A stretch of 64,000 nt of DNA, taken from Melghirimyces algeriensis. GTDB lineage: Bacteria; Bacillota; Bacilli; Thermoactinomycetales; DSM-45169. The stretch spans positions 62,001 through 126,000 of the forward strand of contig NZ_FXTI01000007.1 of the NCBI RefSeq assembly GCF_900182565.1, in the 5' to 3' direction. Position numbers and translations under genes: made by a program. The notes below the pieces were generated by a model. That model saw only the letters and a program-made list of their open reading frames with translations. It had not been told where the DNA came from and searched no databases. This document shows, one piece after another, positions 8,542 to 15,599 of the stretch (position 1 is the stretch's first letter; every line of letters starts with the position of its first letter).

Positions 8542-9810
8542 TTAGTTGACATTCAGATAGACAAATAAAACAAACAGATCTATTGCCAGAAAAAATAGAG
8601 CAATGGAAGAAAAGACCAGGGTTCTCTCCCCCCTCAAGGCGGACATCCATCCATAGAAAGGAACAGAGACGGCATAGAGAACACTGAACAGAGTGGACTC
8701 TGTGATCATAGACCAGACCATGAAGAAGATCGTTAACCAGGCGGCTGTTTTTTTCAAGATGAGAAACAGCCTGCTTTTCCCTCTTTCAACTACCTTCCAA
8801 TTGCCCAGATAATCTTCCCCCTTGGGGGCAAATCGCTCCGAAGAGCTGTATAGATACATCGGCTGATAATAAGGTATTTTTTTATCTTTCAATAATTCTT
8901 TTCCCCATACCAATCTCTCTTCCCCAAACACCATAGTAAACTCTCGCATCTTACCAGAATGGTGCGACACAGTGTCAGGATAACGGGGAATACAGGGATG
9001 CTCTGTATCAACAGAAAAAATCACCCGTTGCCCTTCCGTGTTTCCAAAATAATGGGAAGGTTTTAGTGTACGGATATTACTGAAAAAAAAGCGCCATATC
9101 TGTTTTCTCTGAACATTGGCCATACTGGCATCCACAGGAATCCATCCTTTATCTTCCAAAAACACCTCATTCCACGCATGCGGTTGAAATACATCCACAG
9201 CAAAGGTACCAAACAACATTCGGCAAGGAATCCCAATGGAACGGCACAAGGCAGCATACAGGGCAGAAAACTCGCCGCAGTCCCCTTTTTTTGTCTTCAA
9301 AAAATGAATGCTCCCCCTTTTTTTTACTCGAACACGGTATGAAAACTGACGGTAGACATATTGAAAAATCGCATAGGCTTTTTCTCTATCCGTGTTTAAA
9401 CCCTTGCAAATATTGAGTGCTACATCCTTGATTTCCTGGTTAATCGTGATAAATGAGGTGGACCGCAAATACCTTTCTCTTTCCTCTGAAGTTAATGAAA
9501 CCGTTTGATGGCTGGAAGGGGAGGAATGGATTTTGACCCGGTAGCGAAGCTTCAGTTTTTCTCCGGATTCCAACTCATAATACTCAATGGTGTTTCCCCC
9601 AGTATTATTCACAGATAAAGGATCTCGGTTACGTTGAAGCAACGTTGCGGTTTGGGCGTGATTGGTGGGAAGTTTGGACAACCAAACCTTTGTTTTTCCC
9701 TTTCTCCTGTTTCGAAACTGAAAATAATAAGTCACTTCCCGATCCTGGGCTTTTTTCTTACGCAAGTCCCAACCCCCGTTTTTTCTATTTTTGCTCAATC
9801 CTACAGACAT
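8542..9810 (-). CDS. Membrane-anchored transglutaminase-like protein, last gene of the peptide locus
   Basis: About 422 residues from ATG 9810, overlapping the end of the HTTM-DCC1 gene by 26 bases; a longer start at 9879 is possible but overlaps more. Residues about 100-280 form a transglutaminase-like core with the triad in order: Cys in GDCGEFSALYAALC, His in PHAWNEVF and Asp in WIPVDAS. Two membrane segments end the protein (ILKKTAAWLTIFFMVWS and the final 45 residues), so the catalytic domain is tethered at the membrane. Such domains act as peptidases, amidases or cross-linkers. Position after the DUF5819 and HTTM genes, with overlap, implies co-expression with the secreted peptides; a role in cleaving or modifying them, or in immunity, is inference. 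Confidence 0.75.
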   Translation of the reverse strand: MSVGLSKNRKNGGWDLRKKKAQDREVTYYFQFRNRRKGKTKVWLSKLPTNHAQTATLLQRNRDPLSVNNTGGNTIEYYELESGEKLKLRYRVKIHSSPSSHQTVSLTSEERERYLRSTSFITINQEIKDVALNICKGLNTDREKAYAIFQYVYRQFSYRVRVKKRGSIHFLKTKKGDCGEFSALYAALCRSIGIPCRMLFGTFAVDVFQPHAWNEVFLEDKGWIPVDASMANVQRKQIWRFFFSNIRTLKPSHYFGNTEGQRVIFSVDTEHPCIPRYPDTVSHHSGKMREFTMVFGEERLVWGKELLKDKKIPYYQPMYLYSSSERFAPKGEDYLGNWKVVERGKSRLFLILKKTAAWLTIFFMVWSMITESTLFSVLYAVSVPFYGWMSALRGERTLVFSSIALFFLAIDLFVLFVYLNVN

Positions 9811-11140
9811 TCCCCTGGCACTGTCCCTGAGGAATAATCGTCCGTCTGCTGGCGAAAAAATCATATATTCGTTGCCCAAGTCCCAACCAGACTCCCAGGT
9901 ACATTACAGGTACTCCCCACCACAAGATCGGAGCTCGTTTCGCAATTTCAATCAGGCTGTGGATTCCATTCACGGTTTTTCCTTTTTTCAGAAGAACCAT
10001 GTGCATTCTCTTTTCCGCATCTTCCGGCGAAATATGATATTTGGAGAGAACTTCCTCATCCCGAAAGGAAGCAACATCCATGACTCCAAACCAGTCCAGT
10101 TTTTTAATATTGTTGATGCTTCCTGTACACAAAGGGCACCAAGAATCATACAGAACAATGGCAGTAGCCTGCGGCGGTACAGACGACTCTCTTTTTTTAC
10201 CAATCAAAGCCTGTATTCGACTCCTCCATGTTCGAAGCATACTGTTTAACATACGGTATTCCCCATCAGTCAACAACAGAAGTTGAATGCTAATCATGGT
10301 GGCGGAGAAAGAGATCAATCCCATAACGATTGCAATTCCCACATGCATCGAAATAACCCCAGCCATTGCCACATATTTCGTCCGTCGATTAAACAATAGG
10401 AAGGGAAAGGAAACCTGTACCAAGACGGTAAAATATGCTCCGAGAACCATGGCAATCTCAAATCCATGAATGAGATCCCGAAAGAATGGGTGGGTATATT
10501 CCCCCACTTGCAATATATAGTACAAGGCTGTTCCCTTCTGCCACAACTCTCCCATCGCTTTATGCAACCCGGAGGTTAAATATACCATGCTTACCTGAAC
10601 AATACATGCCAAGATCGCTAGGTTATGCAGATAATACCGGTACTTTACCGCAGAAGCTTTTGTTCCAGGATCAAAGGTGGGACCCTTCTTCTTTTTCAAA
10701 TAGGAGTCGATGGAGAAATAAGCGGTGGTATCGGCTACACACAAGTAGAGTAACAGAATCCGCATGATATTATCTCCACCGTCAAGAATCACCCCATTAC
10801 GTGAGAAGATGGACCATGTAAATATAAAGTTGATAATGGAAATGATTCTACCTTTAAATCCTAAAGTAAAAAGGAGCGCTGCCAATATCCCCAAATGAAA
10901 GATTACATCGAAATATGCGACTGAATCAGAAAACTGATACAGGGATATTTTCGAACTGAGGGAAAGTTCCGTCAAGAAATCTTTATGCTGAATCATTCCC
11001 TGTGGTCCCCACAAGAAGTAACGTTGACTGTAGTGAATCAGATAGAAATAGAGAATCAGTAACCCAAAAGAGATTCTTAAGATACTCGCTCCCATTAACA
11101 TCTGTTTCTTTTTATTCACTTCTTTTAACATTTTCAGCAT
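9785..11140 (-). CDS. HTTM (SdpB/gamma-carboxylase-like) membrane protein fused to a DCC1 thiol-oxidoreductase domain
   Basis: About 451 residues from ATG 11140 (GAGGTG 6 bases upstream; 19 bases after the DUF5819 stop). Residues about 10-300 hold several membrane helices with the HTTM signature seen in vitamin-K-carboxylase-like and SdpB proteins: GVILDGGDNIMRI, YLTSGLHKAMGELW and GTALYYILQVGEYTHPFF. The C-terminal 120 residues are a DCC1/DUF393 domain with YDSWCPLC (a CxxC redox motif) and the tail WLGLGQRIYDFFASR. SdpB is needed with SdpA to mature the SdpC toxin in Bacillus subtilis, so the pair here likely matures or exports the peptides encoded just upstream. The peptides lack Cys, so the CxxC domain does not act on their disulfides. 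A shorter paralogue without the DCC1 domain lies at 37174-38145. Confidence 0.8.
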   Translation of the reverse strand: MLKMLKEVNKKKQMLMGASILRISFGLLILYFYLIHYSQRYFLWGPQGMIQHKDFLTELSLSSKISLYQFSDSVAYFDVIFHLGILAALLFTLGFKGRIISIINFIFTWSIFSRNGVILDGGDNIMRILLLYLCVADTTAYFSIDSYLKKKKGPTFDPGTKASAVKYRYYLHNLAILACIVQVSMVYLTSGLHKAMGELWQKGTALYYILQVGEYTHPFFRDLIHGFEIAMVLGAYFTVLVQVSFPFLLFNRRTKYVAMAGVISMHVGIAIVMGLISFSATMISIQLLLLTDGEYRMLNSMLRTWRSRIQALIGKKRESSVPPQATAIVLYDSWCPLCTGSINNIKKLDWFGVMDVASFRDEEVLSKYHISPEDAEKRMHMVLLKKGKTVNGIHSLIEIAKRAPILWWGVPVMYLGVWLGLGQRIYDFFASRRTIIPQGQCQGNVCRIEQK

Positions 11141-11158
11141 CTCTCTCACCTCTTTCAA

Positions 11159-11827
11159 TTAAAAGATAGGTGCAACATCCGACTGGTAAGGAGTCCATTC
11201 CAAGTTCGTAACCGTTTCCTTGGGTGTATAATCGCTTTTGTTCCGCTTGGAATAAGGAACGGAAGAGATTCTTTTAATCAATACCTGCGATTCTTCAATC
11301 GTTGCTGTGGGATAAAGGCTTTTGGCATATGCCTGTGCATATCGGTTTAACATTTTTTTACCCAGTTTGACTCGGAGGTCGTCCGAATCACTTTGGATAA
11401 TATCTTTATATTTTTTCTCGTCCAATTTTTTCTCCTTCACCTTGTCCTTTAACTCATACACAATATCATTTTTACGCGTCATCGCCGTTACAGCGCCCCT
11501 TTGAATCCGCACCAGGCGATTATAAGGAGTAAATCGGTTTTTTTGATTCTTTTCGATCATAAAGGTGGTCAAATCAATCCATCCTGTTTTACGTATCTTT
11601 CCACTCTCTTCTTTCAGTTTCAATCTCACATAAATCCGGTTTTTTTCCGTTACAGGATCAGGGGCAAACAACCTCCAGTTTTGCGTGAAAAGTGGCTCAA
11701 TATAACCGGATATCACGGATGAATATTTTAATTTCACCGGATTAAGGGGTAAATTGTATAAGGCAGTCCATGTAAAATGAAATACAAAAACCATTCCTGT
11801 CACAAGAAATAATATTTTTTTAACCAA
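11159..11827 (-). CDS. DUF5819 (SdpA-like) membrane-anchored protein
   Basis: About 222 residues from TTG 11827 (GGAGGG 7 bases upstream; the ATG at 11842 overlaps it). One N-terminal membrane anchor is followed by the family motif FTQNWRLFAPDP, which parallels the W-x-FF-x-x-x-P motif of SdpA, and then a long charged extracytoplasmic domain. DUF5819 genes usually sit next to HTTM genes, as here. SdpA works with the HTTM protein SdpB in producing the active SDP toxin; the same job for this pair is inference from architecture and order. It lies between the last peptide gene (behind a hairpin) and the HTTM-DCC1 gene. The paralogue at 36563-37177 has the motif as FAQNWKFFAPNP. Confidence 0.8.
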   Translation of the reverse strand: MVKKILFLVTGMVFVFHFTWTALYNLPLNPVKLKYSSVISGYIEPLFTQNWRLFAPDPVTEKNRIYVRLKLKEESGKIRKTGWIDLTTFMIEKNQKNRFTPYNRLVRIQRGAVTAMTRKNDIVYELKDKVKEKKLDEKKYKDIIQSDSDDLRVKLGKKMLNRYAQAYAKSLYPTATIEESQVLIKRISSVPYSKRNKSDYTPKETVTNLEWTPYQSDVAPIF

Positions 11828-11850
11828 TTTCCCACCCTCCATCCATTTTT

Positions 11851-11883
11851 GCGGGCACAGCGGAAAAATTCCACTGTGCCCGC
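11851..11883 (-). terminator. GC-rich hairpin after peptide gene A, without a U-tract
   Basis: GCGGGCACAG pairs with CTGTGCCCGC and GGAA with TTCC around a 3-base loop. No T-run follows, so it is more likely a partial terminator or an RNA-stabilising/processing hairpin that lets the peptide mRNA accumulate above the downstream DUF5819-HTTM message. Confidence 0.65.
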
Positions 11884-11893
11884 AGTTGTGAGA

Positions 11894-12217
11894 TTAATCA
11901 AACACGACGTCCAGCTTTTCCTTCTGAGCGCTGCTCATGCTCTCAACCTCTTTTTTCTCACTTCCAAACAATTGATTTTTACCCCATTCATATGCATCTT
12001 TTCCAGCCTCTGCTCCAACGGCTGCGGCCGCCCCAGTCAATGCTGCCATTCCCACAGCTGCTGGGGTCGCTTCAGGCTTTACCACATCTTCCTTCGCTTG
12101 GGATGTCTGAATCGCCAATTCTTTAGACTCCATCTCGGCACTGGCGGACACAGACCCAGCAGCAGCACTTCCCACAAAAACGGACAAAGCCATTCCAGTT
12201 GCTAAAAGCTTATTCAC
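11894..12217 (-). CDS. Secreted peptide precursor A of the SDP-like locus
   Basis: 107 residues from GTG 12217 (AAAGGGAG 8 bases upstream). Parts in order: a signal peptide ending in SVSASA (about residue 27); a conserved acidic leader with ELAIQTSQ and VKPEATP; a Gly/Ala-rich hydrophobic core (TPAAVGMAALTGAAAAVGAE); an amphipathic stretch KDAYEWGKNQLFG; a charged tail ending KLDVVFD. There is no Cys and no enzyme motif. Signal peptide, membrane-active core and flanking pro-segments fit a precursor of a membrane-acting peptide. It is nearly identical to precursor C, including its 3' hairpin, and shares the flanks with precursor B. Activity has not been shown; a structural or signalling role is possible. 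Confidence 0.75.
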   Translation of the reverse strand: MNKLLATGMALSVFVGSAAAGSVSASAEMESKELAIQTSQAKEDVVKPEATPAAVGMAALTGAAAAVGAEAGKDAYEWGKNQLFGSEKKEVESMSSAQKEKLDVVFD

Positions 12218-12362
12218 AGAAAACACTCCCTTTATTGAATATTCTGTTTAATATATCCATATTTTAAAATTGACGATAGTGACAAGTCAATAAATTTTTT
12301 GTAAAGAAATATCATATTTCCAAAAATCCTGTCCATAGCTCTCTTACCCTTGTCAAGTGAGA

Positions 12363-12671
12363 TCAATCAAAAATGACGTCTAACTTTCCTGATTTAAGTT
12401 TTTCCGGAGAGGTTTGATCACCGAGTTGGTCTTTCCCCCAATCATAAACATCCTTGGCAGCATCGGCGCCAACGTATGCGGCTGCTGCTACCGCTGGTGC
12501 TGTTGTGGCCATGAAAGGGGTCGCTTCAGGTTTTATCTCACCTTCCTTCTCCTGGGATGTTTGGATCGCCACTTCCTTGGTCTCCATCCCGGCACTGGCG
12601 GACACAGACCCAACGGCGACACCACCCATAAAGACAGACAGAGCAACCCCCGTCGCTATAAGCTTTTTCAT
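12363..12671 (-). CDS. Secreted peptide precursor B of the SDP-like locus
   Basis: 102 residues from ATG 12671, with AAAGGAGG well placed upstream. It shares the plan of precursors A and C: signal peptide ending SVSASA, leader VAIQTSQEKE and IKPEATP, hydrophobic Ala-rich core (TAPAVAAAAYVGADAAK), DVYDWGKDQLG and the tail KLDVIFD. Core and inter-domain spacer differ most, while the outer segments are kept, as expected when leader and tail are read by a shared maturation machine and the core varies. Unlike A and C it has no GC-rich hairpin after its stop. No Cys is present. Confidence 0.75.
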   Translation of the reverse strand: MKKLIATGVALSVFMGGVAVGSVSASAGMETKEVAIQTSQEKEGEIKPEATPFMATTAPAVAAAAYVGADAAKDVYDWGKDQLGDQTSPEKLKSGKLDVIFD

Positions 12672-12993
12672 AAAAATAACACCTCCTTTACTTTTTGATG
12701 CACTTCATATTTTAAAGTTTAAAATGTGACAGGTCAATAAATGTTCCGAAAATAATTTATTAAAAATAGATAATTATACAATCTTCTATATCTAGGATGT
12801 TCACCATATGGTTTATCAATGCTTAATAATCATGTTGAAAATGATATTCTCCCATATGATGGAACACAGAATATCCTTTATATGCCTGATCACATTTCAT
12901 TCTATTGTTAATTATAGGGAGTGCAGTACTCTACTCTTCACCATCTTTTATTCGGACACAGCGGAAAGCCCCGCTGTGCCCGTAATTGTGAGA
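12672..12993. other. Intergenic region between peptide genes B and C
   Basis: About 320 bases, AT-rich. It holds the C-gene hairpin at 12953-12982 and likely a separate promoter for gene B near 12700-12780, judged only from A/T content. The long plus-strand frame across this region is antisense to the peptide genes and is not supported. Confidence 0.4.
12953..12982 (-). terminator. GC-rich hairpin after peptide gene C
   Basis: CGGACACAGCGG pairs with CCGCTGTGCCCG (one mismatch). Sequence and distance from the stop match the hairpin after gene A, so gene and hairpin were duplicated together. No strong U-tract follows. Confidence 0.6.
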
Positions 12994-13317
12994 TTAATCA
13001 AACACGACGTCCAGTTTTTCCTTCTGAGCGCTGCTCATGCTCTCAACCTCTTTTTTCTCACTTCCAAACAACTGATCTTTTCCCCAGTTATATGCATCTT
13101 TTCCAGCCTCGGCACCAACGGCTGCGGCTGCCCCAGTCAATGCTGCCATTCCCACAGCGGCAGGAGTCGCTTCAGGTTTCACCACATCTTTCCCGGCATG
13201 AGACGTTTGAATATCCAATTCTTTGGAATCCATTTCAGCACTGGCAAAGACAGATCCTGCGGCAGCACTTCCGAGAAAGACAGAAAGAGCAATCCCAGTT
13301 GCCAAAAGTTTTTTCAC
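12994..13317 (-). CDS. Secreted peptide precursor C of the SDP-like locus, first gene of the array
   Basis: 107 residues from GTG 13317; the ribosome site AAAGGAG and the spacer TGTTTTCT are the same as in gene A, and upstream in-frame codons are rejected for lack of a site. Signal peptide with VKKLLATGIALSVFLGSAAA, then ELDIQTSH, VKPEATP, the Gly/Ala core identical to A, KDAYNWGKDQLFG and KLDVVFD. Differences from A are few and spread, pointing to a recent tandem duplication under protein-level constraint. The main promoter of the cluster probably lies in the AT-rich 13318-13500 region. Confidence 0.75.
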   Translation of the reverse strand: MKKLLATGIALSVFLGSAAAGSVFASAEMDSKELDIQTSHAGKDVVKPEATPAAVGMAALTGAAAAVGAEAGKDAYNWGKDQLFGSEKKEVESMSSAQKEKLDVVFD

Positions 13318-13684
13318 AGAAAACACTCCTTTGATAAAATTTTCAGTTATCTTGCATGTAAAATGGTAAACTACAAGAATCGACAAGTCAATAACATTTA
13401 CAGAAATATAAGAATAATTTTATATTTTTTTATTGGATAATCCTATTTTCTTTTTGAGTATAATTATTTTCCCCCAGAAGAAAGTGTGTATATTTAGGGG
13501 TATGCAATTGAGACTTAAACCCTGACACTAAGTGTAATTCATACATTGAATAAAAAGTTACAAAGATAAACATGACATTTCAATTGATTTTGATTATGAA
13601 TAATCATAAACTATTTTATATTCACAGTTAATCTTCTATTTCTTCAAAAGAGGTTGCAAGCGCTTCGATGGAGGGGGATAACAG
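13318..13684. other. Divergent promoter region of the peptide cluster and the SLC13 transporter
   Basis: About 365 bases, strongly AT-rich, with several TATAAT-like hexamers (for example GTATAATTATT near 13458). It must hold promoters for the minus-strand peptide array and the plus-strand transporter. A cre-like site lies at its right end. No other element was recognised. Confidence 0.4.
13654..13668. promoter_or_regulatory. Candidate CcpA cre site before the SLC13 transporter
   Basis: TTGCAAGCGCTTCGA has the perfect cre core AAGCGCTT with three mismatches outside it. It stands about 16 bases before the transporter start, a position for roadblock or promoter-overlap repression by CcpA, which fits a carboxylate uptake gene. 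Confidence 0.45.
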
Positions 13685-15325
13685 ATGTACATATACCGAT
13701 TACGTTCTTTGTGGAATCAACTATGGAGAATGCATCTGGAAATCAGGAATGCACTTATGTTTGACTCGATCAAATCAGAGACAAAAACCCCTTCCTTTGG
13801 AAGGGTTCCCACAACATCTTCGGGTGCGCAAAAAAAAGACAAACCTCCCTATGGAACCCGGCAAAGAGTTGGCCTCCTATTGGGACCGACGATCTTTACC
13901 TTGGTATATTTCTGCTTGTCTCCTGCGGGAATGCCCGCACAGGCCCAGGCCGTGTTGGCTTGCACCTTGTGGATCGCTGTCTGGTGGATGACTGAAGCTG
14001 CACCGATCCCGGCCACTTCCCTGTTGCCGGTTGTTATATTCCCTTTGACTGGTGCGTTGGAACTGGATATCACTACTCGTTCATATGGAGATGAAAAAAT
14101 CTTTTTATTCATGGGTGGATTTATGATTGCCCTGACCATGGAACGATGGAATCTGCACAAACGAATGGCCTTAAACATTATTTCTGTCATCGGCACCAAC
14201 ACAGACCGAATCATTCTCGGAGCTATGATTGCGTGCGGATTTTTATCCATGTGGATTTCCAACACCGCCACTTCCATGATGATGATTCCCATTGGAATGG
14301 CTATCATTTATCAGGTATCAGACTCCTTGAAAAAGGATAAAACGATCGATACCTCACCTGGACGCTTTCCCTTTGGCACAGCTTTGATGCTGGGAATCGC
14401 CTACTCCGCATCCATCGGTGGGATGGCTACATTGATCGGAACACCACCCAACGCTGTTTTTGCCGCTACCGTAGAAAAGTACTATGGTGTGGAAATATCT
14501 TTCGCATCCTGGATGGTATTCGGCCTCCCTGTTTCAACACTACTGTTGGTTGGTGCCTGGTTTTATCTGGTCAAGATTGCCTATCCTTTGAAAAGCAAAA
14601 ATATTCCTGGCGGAAAACAGATGATCGAGAATGAAAAACGAGCCCTAGGACCAATCACAGTGGAAGAACGCTCCGTGCTTATCGTTTTCTGCCTGACCGC
14701 CCTGGCTTGGATTTCGAGAGATTTTCTATTGAAGCCACTTATTCCGGAAATCAATGACACGATGATCGCGATCATCGCCGCAGTCACCTTTTTTATCTTT
14801 CCAGCACCCAATTACCCAGGCACTTTCTTATTAAACTGGGAAACAGCAAAAAAACTCCCTTGGGGCATCCTCATTCTGTTTGGGGGTGGGTTGGCCATTG
14901 CCTCTGGTTTCAAAGAATCCGGTCTCGCCCAGTGGATGGGAGAACAGTTAACATTGTTGCATGGTGTGAATTTTATCTTCATCCTGGCGTTCATTACCAT
15001 TATGGTGACTTTTTTGACGGAGATTACTTCCAACACCGCCACTTCAACGATGATGTATTCCATTATGGCCTCCCTGGCAGCAGCGATTCATGTCCATCCA
15101 TACGGACTGATGGTGGCATCAGGACTGGCAGCCTCTTGTGCATTCATGCTTCCTGTGTCCACTCCACCCAACGCAGTGGTCTTTGGTTCTGGGTCTGTTC
15201 AAATCGGAGATATGGCTAAATCGGGCATCTGGATGAATCTGATTTCCATCTTGGTGATTCTTGTCTCCGTTTATATTCTGCTCCCCGCCGTATGGGGGAT
15301 TGACTTGCAAACACCCATGAAATGA
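13685..15325 (+). CDS. SLC13/DASS family sodium:di- or tricarboxylate symporter
   Basis: 546 residues with about a dozen membrane segments. The two family SNT motifs are visible: WISNTATSMMMIPIG and, in the second repeat, EITSNTATSTMM; both bind sodium and the carboxylate substrate. The paired GTPPNA / STPPNA motifs are also present. This pattern fits bacterial succinate/malate/fumarate uptake proteins of the SdcS type, acting in the cytoplasmic membrane. Start ATG 13685 has GAGGGGG 7 bases upstream; the first 55 residues are a charged extension longer than usual, so a later start cannot be excluded. A cre-like site precedes it, suggesting catabolite repression. Confidence 0.85.
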   Translation: MYIYRLRSLWNQLWRMHLEIRNALMFDSIKSETKTPSFGRVPTTSSGAQKKDKPPYGTRQRVGLLLGPTIFTLVYFCLSPAGMPAQAQAVLACTLWIAVWWMTEAAPIPATSLLPVVIFPLTGALELDITTRSYGDEKIFLFMGGFMIALTMERWNLHKRMALNIISVIGTNTDRIILGAMIACGFLSMWISNTATSMMMIPIGMAIIYQVSDSLKKDKTIDTSPGRFPFGTALMLGIAYSASIGGMATLIGTPPNAVFAATVEKYYGVEISFASWMVFGLPVSTLLLVGAWFYLVKIAYPLKSKNIPGGKQMIENEKRALGPITVEERSVLIVFCLTALAWISRDFLLKPLIPEINDTMIAIIAAVTFFIFPAPNYPGTFLLNWETAKKLPWGILILFGGGLAIASGFKESGLAQWMGEQLTLLHGVNFIFILAFITIMVTFLTEITSNTATSTMMYSIMASLAAAIHVHPYGLMVASGLAASCAFMLPVSTPPNAVVFGSGSVQIGDMAKSGIWMNLISILVILVSVYILLPAVWGIDLQTPMK

Positions 15326-15334
15326 CCAAAAACA

Positions 15335-15371
15335 GAAATGACCCTTTGAGAATCGAAGCAAGGGTCATTTC
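15335..15371. terminator. Terminator after the SLC13 gene
   Basis: GAAATGACCCTT pairs with AAGGGTCATTTC. It stands 10 bases past the stop and, being in a convergent gap, may also serve the minus strand. Confidence 0.75.
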
Positions 15372-15379
15372 TGAGGTTC

Positions 15380-15590
15380 ATGACAAAGTGGTGAGGGAGA
15401 TATCGTTTCCGCATCTCTTTCCTCCAGCAAGGAAGTGGAAGGAGTCCGCTTCACCCCCTCCGGTCCCAACCAGCGAACAAAATATCCGCTAAACGGTTGG
15501 AACCTCCAGGGGTTCCGCTGGGTCGTCGGAAAAGGATGCTCCACCGGATATATCCCCCTCTTATTTATCTTTGTCAGCAGTCTCATTTCT
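15380..15590. repeat. Dispersed intergenic repeat R1 (longest copy)
   Basis: Shares blocks with 31914-32021 and 42050-42154: TTTCCGCATCTCTTTCCTCC, AACGGTTGGAACCT, GCTGGGT followed by GGAAAAGGATGCT, and the end TTTGTCAGCAGTCTCATT. The copies differ by internal deletions. All are intergenic and lie downstream of genes; here the repeat follows the RRNPP regulator stop directly. A minus-strand frame of 73 codons runs through it but is not kept in the other copies. Confidence 0.6.
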
Positions 15591-15599
15591 GTTTTTTAT

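Noticed and set aside
12808..13440. 210-codon plus-strand frame across the peptide array
   Set aside because: It is antisense to peptide gene C, whose signal peptide, ribosome site and conserved flanks favour the minus strand.
15365..15586. 73-codon minus-strand frame after RRNPP paralogue 1 as a possible Phr-like peptide
   Set aside because: No export signal; it runs through dispersed repeat R1, and the frame is broken in the other copies.
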